NCBI GenBank assembly: GCA_950097015.1
Contig: CATNEN010000003.1
Coordinates: 6,784,001-6,848,000 of the forward strand
Source: Macrostomum hystrix
Taxonomy: Eukaryota; Platyhelminthes; Macrostomidae
Direction of reading: 5' to 3'
DNA: 64,000 nt
Shown: piece by piece, positions 33,451 to 42,400 of the stretch
Position numbering within the stretch: position 1 is the first letter of the stretch
Layout of the letters: each line of letters opens with the position of its first letter
Made by a program: the position numbers and the translations under genes
Notes under the pieces: model-generated
Seen by the model: only the letters and a program-made list of their open reading frames with translations
Told to the model about the DNA's origin: nothing
Database searches by the model: none

Positions 33451-36400
33451 GTGAGTTTGATAGTTTGTATTACACAATTTACTGTTTTGTTCTATTTAGT
33501 TTTAAGCGTCATTCTCGCAATGAGATTAGGGTCAACATCCCAATAAGATTAGGGTCCTCATCCCAATAAGATTAGGGTCCTCATCCCAATAAGATTAGGG
33601 TCAACATCCCAATAAGATTAGGGTCCTCATCCCAATAAGATTAGGGTCAACATCCCAATAAGATTAGGGTCCTCATCCCAATAAGATTAGGGTCAACATC
33701 CCAATAAGATTAGGGTCAACATCCCAATGAGATTAGGGTCAACATCCCAATAAGATTAGGGTCCTCATCCCAATAAGATTAGGGTCAACATCCCAATGAG
33801 ATTAGGGTCAACATCCCAATGAGATTAGGGTCAACATCCCAATGAGATTAGGGTCAACATCCCAATAAGATTAGGGTCCTCATCCCAATAAGATTAGGGT
33901 CCTCATCCCAATAAGATTAGGGTCCTCATCCCAATAAGAATAGGGTCAACATCCCAATAAGATTAGGGTCAACATCCCAATGAGATTAGGGTCAACATCC
34001 CAATGAGATTAGGGTCAACATCCCAATGAGATTAGGGTCAACATCCCAATAAGATTAGGGTCCTCATCCCAATAAGATTAGGGTCCTCATCCCAATAAGA
34101 TTAGGGTCCTCATCCCAATAAGATTAGGGTCCTCATCCCAATAAGATTAGGGTCCTCATCCCAATAATATTAGGGTCAACATCCCATTGAACTAAGGCTT
34201 TTTGTTTATTACGAATGTACTGTTCCTGAAATTACTAACCAGTCGATTAAACGGCAAAATATTTAACCCTCTTTTTTTGCAGGCCATGAATATTTTTAGT
34301 AACTAAAAAATTGGCACTCCTATTCTATTATTCGGTGTAATCTATGAGCTCAATAAACTACATTTTAGTTACTTAATAGTTAGCTATAAATTATTGGCTG
34401 GTTTACTAAATATGGACTATTTGTTCCGGAGTTGGGATCTGTCCTGTTTCAATAATTATATATTTGCCTTTTAACACGACTGTTAATATCTCATTGATTA
34501 AAGTAATGATCCTAATTTATTGATTTATTGATTGATTGATTGACAATTATGAGGGAAAATTATTGAAAACACTACGACTAGTGGATAAAGTGAAGTTTTG
34601 AATTGGTATGTAAGCTTTTATAGCAGTTGGATTATTTGCTTCCTAACTGTACTACTCACAGATGTTTGTTAAAGTAGTGCAAATAACATTGTTTGATAAC
34701 TACGAGTAGTTATTCAGTTTACCTTCAAATGCTTGCTGTTTCTGATTATAACTTATAACTTTTTGAACTTTTTGGTTTTTGTAATTTGCTGTGACACCTA
34801 GCCCAGTTGTACAGTGGAATTCCATTTTCAGTCGACAATGGACATTATTTAAAGAATACCTTTATAAGACTCTGGCGTACAATCTATCAGGGATTGCCTC
34901 TACGCAACCCAAAGTGGGCTACATATGTACATTTACGTACATGTGGCAATCTATAAATAGAGTCTACGTACATGGGGTAGATTTCCCCGTTCTACCCCAC
35001 AGTGTACATTAAGCTAGGCATTGACTCAATGTACATTATTCATTGTACATATTCCCCGCCCAATCGTCGCGCAGCTCTGCACCTTAGTCAGGCGTCGCCG
35101 ACTCCAAAGTCGCCATCATCGGCCCAAGCCGGCGCCATCGTCGCCAGGAAGGCTCAGCCGACATCCGCCGTGCCTACTCGCTCATTGGCCGCCGCAGCCA
35201 CCGCTGGAATGCGCCGAGGCGGCAGCGCCAGCGGCCACACGGTGTCCTACGGCCCGCCACCGGCTAAGCATCCTGCTAGGCGACAGTCGGCGAAGGCGGC
35301 TGCTGCAGCGGCTGAGCAGCCATTGCATGTGTCAGTAACACAGAGTGCCGGGTAGGTGCCAATATTTTTTGTGTTAGACATGCTGTTCTGGTGTTAGACA
35401 TGCTGTTCTAGTGTTAAACATGCTGTTCTAGTGTTAGACATGCTGTTCTAGTGTTAGACAGGATGTTCTAGTGTTAGACAGGATGTTCTAGTGTTAGACA
35501 GGATGTTCCAGTGTTAGACAGGATGTTCTAGTGTTAGACAGGATGTTCCAGTGTTAGACAGGATGTTCCAGTGTTAGACAGGATGTTCTAGTGTTAGACA
35601 GGATGTTCTAGTGTTAGACAGGATGTTCTAGTGTTAGACAGGATGTTCCAGTGTTAGACAGGATGTTCTAGTGTTAGACAGGATGTTCTAGTGTTAGACA
35701 GGATGTTCTAGTGTTAGACAGGATGTTCTAGTGTTAGACAGGATGTTACAGTGTTAGACATGCTGTTCTAGCGTTAGACAGGATGTTACAGTGTTAGACA
35801 TGATGTTCTAGTGTTAGACAGGATGTTCTAGTGTTAGACAGGTTGTTCTAGTGTTAGACAGGATGTTCTAGTGTTAGACAGGATGTTCTAGTGTTAGACA
35901 TGCTGTTCTAGTGTTAGACAGGATGTTCTAGTGTTAGACAGGATGTTCTAGTGTTAGACATGCTGTTCTAGTGTTAGACAGGATGTTCTAGTGTTAGACA
36001 TGCTGTTCTAGTGTTAGACAGGATGTTCTAGTGTTAGACATGCTGTTCTAGTGTTAGACAGGATGTTCTAGTGTTAGACATGCTGTTCTAGTGTTAGACA
36101 GGATGTTCCAGTGTTAGACAGGATGTTCTAGTGTTAGACAGGATGTTCTAGTGTTAGACAGGATGTTCTAGTGTTAGACAGGATGTTCTAGTGTTAGACA
36201 GGATGTTCTAGTGTTAGACAGGATGTTCTAGTGTTAGACAGGATGTTCTAGTGTTAGACAGGATGTTCTAGTGTTAGACAGGATGTTACAGTGTTAGACA
36301 TGCTGTTCTAGTGTTAGACAGGATGTTACAGTGTTAGACATGATGTTCTAGTGTTAGACAGGATGTTCTAGTGTTAGACAGGATGTTCTAGTGTTAGACA

Positions 36401-39400
36401 GGATGTTCTAGTGTTAGACAGGATGTTACAGTGTTAGACATGCTGTTCTAGTGTTAGACAGGATGTTCTAGTGTTAGACAGGATGTTCTAGTGTTAGACA
36501 GGATGTTCTAGTGTTAGACAGGATGTTACAGTGTTAGACATGCTGTTCTAGTGTTAGACAGGATGTTCTAGTGTTAGACATGCTGTTCTAGTGTTAGACA
36601 CGATGTTCCAGTGTTAGACATGCTGTTCTAGTGTTGATGACCATGCCACCATAGACGTAACCTTCAATTGTGTCCGCCGCGCCTACTTGACCTTCAAATG
36701 TACCGCCCTCTAAAACTCGCCTATATAAAATCAGCCGCCGCCCATTGCTGAAGTCTCATTCGCTCTATAACATGGGCCCGCTTCAGCAAGCCAGAGTAGC
36801 CAACGAAATTGACATGGCAGTTTATCGGTATACAAATCATACTACTGTTTGTTAGTAGTTAGCAAAAAGCTATTTATCCCCTTCCATTTATTATTCAGTC
36901 GCTCAGATCATATAGCTTAGATGGTTCTAGCTTTATTAATTTTAATTAAAACTTAATTTTGTTTCCTTAGCTTTACAAAATCTCAAGCATTCTTTCTTAC
37001 ATGCAAATGGGGTTCGCTTTTTAATAAATTAAATTTTCTTTTGGTAATATATTCAATCATGACTTACCGCAATACGAAATGAATTTACTAGTCTATATCG
37101 CAATGATTAATACTATTACACACTGTGATACACACTGTGTTACAGACTGTGTTACAGACTGTGATACACACTGTGTTACAGACTGTGTTACAGACTTTGT
37201 TACAGACTGTGTTACACACTGTGTTACAGACTGTGTTACAGACTGTGTTACAGACTGTGTTACAGACTTTGTTACAGACTTTGTTACAGACTGTGTTACA
37301 GACTGTGTTACAGACTGTGTTACAGACTGTGTTACAGACTTTGTTACAGACTTTGTTACAGACTGTGTTACAGACTGTGTTACAGACTTTGTTACAGACT
37401 TTGTTACAGACTTTGTTACAGACTGTGTTACAGACTGTGTTACAGACTGTGTTACAGACTGTGTTACAGACTGTGTTACAGACTGTGTTACAGACTGTGT
37501 TACAGACTTTGTTACAGACTTTGTTACAGACTTTGTTACAGACTGTGTTACAGACTGTGTTACAGACTGTGTTACAGACTGTGTTACAGACTGTGTTACA
37601 GACTGTGTTACAGACTGTGTTACAGACTGTGTTACAGACTGTGTTACAGACTGTGTTACAGACTGTGTTACAGACTGTGTTACAGACAGTATTTATACCA
37701 AGATGCGCTTGTGGTTGCTTTTGAAACATTTGTTGTTGCTCAATTTTAACAATTTGCTTCTTTTTTCCCAATTTCAGCAACAAGGAACCGATTTGGGTGA
37801 AGGGTGAGAGAAACTATTTGATTTTGTCCTTTGTTATTTTAGAAAAATGCTAGACTTTTATGTACAATCAATGCACTTTTGTACATTGCACTTTAGAATA
37901 CTAAAAGTACAATAGATTTGCACTTTACCCAACTACTCCACTCGCACTTTTGTCGCTCCCCTGCTTAATAATCATTTCAGACTTCAATAAACTCGAAAGT
38001 AAGAATACTTTTATCTAGTCTTTATCATCAAGCAACTGTATTTTACTAACACGGAGGGTGAAATTTTTGTGTCTTTTATCTAATTTTCTTCAGCAATTGA
38101 GGGCAAGCGAGACTTTGTTAATCGTCTAACAGGTAAATTATGTTTGTTGTAAAACATGCTTGTTGAGATTGCAAAGCATGAGCTGGATGGTACACACCCT
38201 CAGGATCAATAGGAATTTTCTGGAAGTGGTCACTGAACGTTGAGGAGTAGGTCACTGAAGGTTCAGGAGTAGGTTACTGAAGGTTCAGGAGTAGGTCACT
38301 GAAGGTTCAGGAGTAGGTCACTGAAGGTTCAGGAGCAGGTCACTGAAGGTTCAGGAGTCGGTCACTGAAGGTTCAGGAGCAGGTCACTGAAGGTTCAGGA
38401 GTAGGTCACTGAAGGTTCAGGAGTAGGTCACTGAAGGTTCAGGAGTAGGTCACTAAAGATTTGGCAGGTAAAAATGCTGATTGTGTTAGTTAAAATGTGA
38501 CTAATGCTTTCTTGACATGCTTTTTTTGTCTAATTGTGCATGGCAGCTTTTATCTGCGAAAATCTGTGCAATGCTTTTTTCAAGATTTTAAATTGCGCTT
38601 TTTACACCTAAGAAAAGTTGTACAAACTCTTTAATCTGCTGCGCATGTTTTCGAAGTTTTAATATGTTGAGCTTTCCTGGTGTCCTGAGGAAAATTAACC
38701 GATTTGTCAATGAAGCTTTCAATACTGTTCTTATTTTCCTTGCGTAAGCGAACCATTGACTTTGACTTGCCATTCCTATTTTACTACCCTTTCTTCCCCT
38801 CCTCTCTTCTCCTCTCCTCCCCTCTTGCAACTGAAGGTCACTGACGGTTGAATACCATCTTTTCCTCTCTTCCCCTCTCTTCCCCTTTCTTCCCCCCTCT
38901 TCCCCTGTGTTCCCCTCTCTTCCCCTCTCTTCCCCTTTCTTCCCCTCTCTTCCCCTCTCTTCCCCTTTCTTCCCCTCTCTTCCCCTGTCTTCCCCTCTCT
39001 TTCCCTGTCTTCCCCTCTCTTCCCCTTTCTTCCCCTCTCTTCCCCTTTCTTCCCCTCTCTTCCCCTCTCTTCTCCCGTGTTCCCCTCTCTTTCCCTGTCT
39101 TCCCCTTTCTTCCCCTCTCTTCTCCCGTGTTCCCCTCTCTTTACCTGTCTTCCCCTTTCTTCCCCTCTCTTCCCCTCTCTTCCCCTCTCTTCCCCTCTCT
39201 TCCCCTCTCTTCCCCTCTCTTCCCCTGTCTTCCCCTCTCTTTCCCTGTCTTCCCCTTTCTTCCCCTCTCTTCCCCTCTCTTCCCCTTTCTTCCCCTCTCT
39301 TCCCCTTTCTTCCCCTGTCTTCTCCATTCTTCCCCTCTCTTCCCTTCTCTTCTACAAAGTGCAAATAAAGTGGGAATCTATCAATTGAGTTGCATCCTCC

Positions 39401-42400
39401 CCAATCCTTCCCGATTCTCTCCACCCAGAGGAGGGCATCCTTCGCATCTACATGCGGGGCCGTGCTGTGAATCTCTATGCCCCCAGCGACCTGAGCGATC
39501 AGCTGACTAATGGCCCGGGCGGAATTAAAGAGGTCGGGGAGGCGCCCAACTCGAAGCTGAAGCTGGAGTGGGTGTACGGGTACAGAGGGCGAGACTGCAG
39601 GTGCAACCTGTACCACCTGCCAACCGGCGAGCTGGTGTACTTTGTAGCCAGCGTTGTTGTGCTGCACAATATCGAAGAGGGCACCCAGCGGCACTATTTG
39701 GGCCACAACGACGATGTGAAATGCTTTGCCGTGCACCCCGATCGGGTTACTATGGCAACTGGACAGGTGGCCGGGCACGACAAGAGGCAGGGCAAGGTGA
39801 GTTCTGAAATAGGGATAAAAAAATCCAAAAAAAGATTCTTACTAATTGATTACACCTGTCCCAATCGGCTATTGCCCGGCGCATCTGAAGGCTGCGTTCG
39901 GCTGTTCAGTCCATGGACTGCGGGGACGCCACACCCACCCCCAGCCAATGCTGGTACCCATTTGTCGTTGTGGGATATTGTGGGGGGATAAAAATCCCAA
40001 TTTGAGGACTCTAGATAGTGGAGGGATGAAAATCCCAATTGAGGACTCTAGATAGTGGTGGGATAAAAATCCCAATTTGAGGATTCTAGATCGAGGCGGG
40101 ATGAAAATCCATATTTCAGGGTTCTAGATCGAGGTGGAATAAAATTTCCAATTTGAAGCTCTCGATTGAGATGGGACAAAAGTCCCAATATAACGATCTC
40201 AACTTCGGGATCGATATTACATCGACTTGGAACTTTTTCATAACCTCAACACTGCTCAATCATCTGAGCAGCCCCACGTTCGCATCTGGAGCAGCGTCGA
40301 CCTGAGCACCCTCCACGTTCTTGGCCTCGGCGACTTCGACCGGGCTGTCAGCTGCCTGGCATTCAGCAGGGCCGACGGTGGCGTCCATCTTTGCGTCATT
40401 GACGACGCCAACGAGCACAACATATCGGTGTGGGACTGGCGGCGCGGGCACAAACTCACAGAGACCAAGACCTCAACTGAGCCTGTGCTGGCTTGCGAGT
40501 GTCACCCATTGGATGCTGGGGTCTTTGTCACCTGCGGCAAAAACCAGCTGGCCTTCTGGACTCTGGAGGGCTGCCAGCTCACTCGGAAGAATGGAATCTA
40601 CGATGTGAGCATGCTATTAGAGCATTGTGGGATAAATCTCCTATTATCATTTTCACAATTCCCCATCCTGATTCCCATCATTCCCAAATTGATTCCCATT
40701 CCCATTCCCATCCCCATTCCCAATTCCATTTCCCTTCCCATTCCCATTCCCAATCCCATCCCCATTCCCATTCCCATCCCCATTCCCATTCCCATCCCCA
40801 TTCCCAATTCCATTTCCCTTCCCATTCCCATCCCCATTCCCATTCCCATTCCCATCCCCATTCCCATTCCCATTCCCGTCCCCATTCCCATTCCCATCCC
40901 CATTCCCAATTCCATTTCCCTTCCCATTCCCATTCCCATTCCCATCCCCATTCCCATTCCCATCCCCATTCCCATTCCCATTCCCATTCCCATTCCCATC
41001 CCAATTTCCCTTCCCATTCCCATCCCCATTCCCATTTCCATTTCCATCCCCATTTCCCTTCGCATTCCCATCCCCATTTCCATTTCCATCCCCATTCCCA
41101 ATTCCATTTCCATCCCCATTCCCAATTCCATTTCCCTTCCTATTCCCATTCCCGTCCCCATCCCCATTCCCATTCCCATTCCCATCCCCACCCCACTCCC
41201 ATGCCCATTCCCATTTCCATTCCCATTTCCTTTTCCCATTTCCGTTCCCATTCCGATTCCCGTTATCATACCGTCTTCAAATTCGAATTTTTATCCTTTA
41301 AAGAAATCCCCGTGCATTTCAAATCCCTAATCCCATTTCAAACGCATCCCCAGAAGCACGAGAAGCCGAAGTTTGTCCTGTGCCTGGCGTTCGCCCAGAA
41401 CGGCGACCTGCTCACAGGTGACTCAAACGGCAGCATCATGGTGTGGCCCCGGGGCAGCAATCGGGTTGGTCACGCTGTGACTGCGGCTCACGATGGCGGA
41501 ATATTCAGCCTGTGCGCCATGAAAGACGACAAGCTGGTTTCCGGGGGTCGGGACCGCCGCCTGGTACAGTGGGATTCGGCCTACAATCGCACGGGTGCTG
41601 AGGCTGTGGTAGCCGAGCAGTACGGCCCGATTCGAACTCTGGCTCAGGTAGGGCGTGTTTATGCGTGTACTTTTTTGATATCCTTAACAGCTGTTCAGTC
41701 CGCGGACTAGGTAGGACCCACTGGCACCCATTTTACAGCTGACACGATTTTTTTTCTTTAAGCTGGGATTCGAACTCCCGACCTCTCTCGGACAGAATTT
41801 CGGCCTGCTAGAACAATTTTACTTTTATTTTTAGTGCATGAGCACTGGAAAAGTACGGAAATTTTCGGAAAATTAAAGTGCAACTTCAAATAAAATATTT
41901 AAAATGTTTAAAAAGTACTTTTAAATTGCTTTTAGTATTTTGTCTTGTAGAGGCTTGTAGCCTTGTGGTTAAAGCATCGGTCTCACGACTTGAAGGTCGG
42001 GGGTTCGATTCCCGACTATTTGTCCTTCAGCGAGACACTTGACTTTGCATTGCTTTAGTTCAACCAGCTCTTTTAAATGGGTGCCAGCATTAGCTGGGAT
42101 AATTGACGGTGGGTGTGGCGTCCCCCCAGTCCATGGACTGAACAGCCGTACGCGACTTTCAGACTCGTAATAAATGAGTAATAAATGAGTAATAAATGAG
42201 TAATAAATGAGTAATAAATGAGTAATAAATGAGTAATAAATGAGTAATAAATGAGTAATAAATGAGTAATAAATGAGTAATAAATGAGTAATAAATGAGT
42301 AATAAATGAGTAATAAATGAGTAATTAATGAGTAATAAATGAGTAATAAATGAGTAATAAATGAGTAATTAATGAGTAATAAATGAGTAATAAATGAGTA

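Noticed and set aside
33518-34187. Interstitial telomere array
   Set aside because: TTAGGG occurs only once per 23 nt and is not itself tandem, so it is not telomeric DNA.
37079-37807. Plus- and minus-strand frames of about 200-240 codons with a four-residue cycle
   Set aside because: They cover a 12-nt intronic array of the EML gene and lie between two phase-matched exons.
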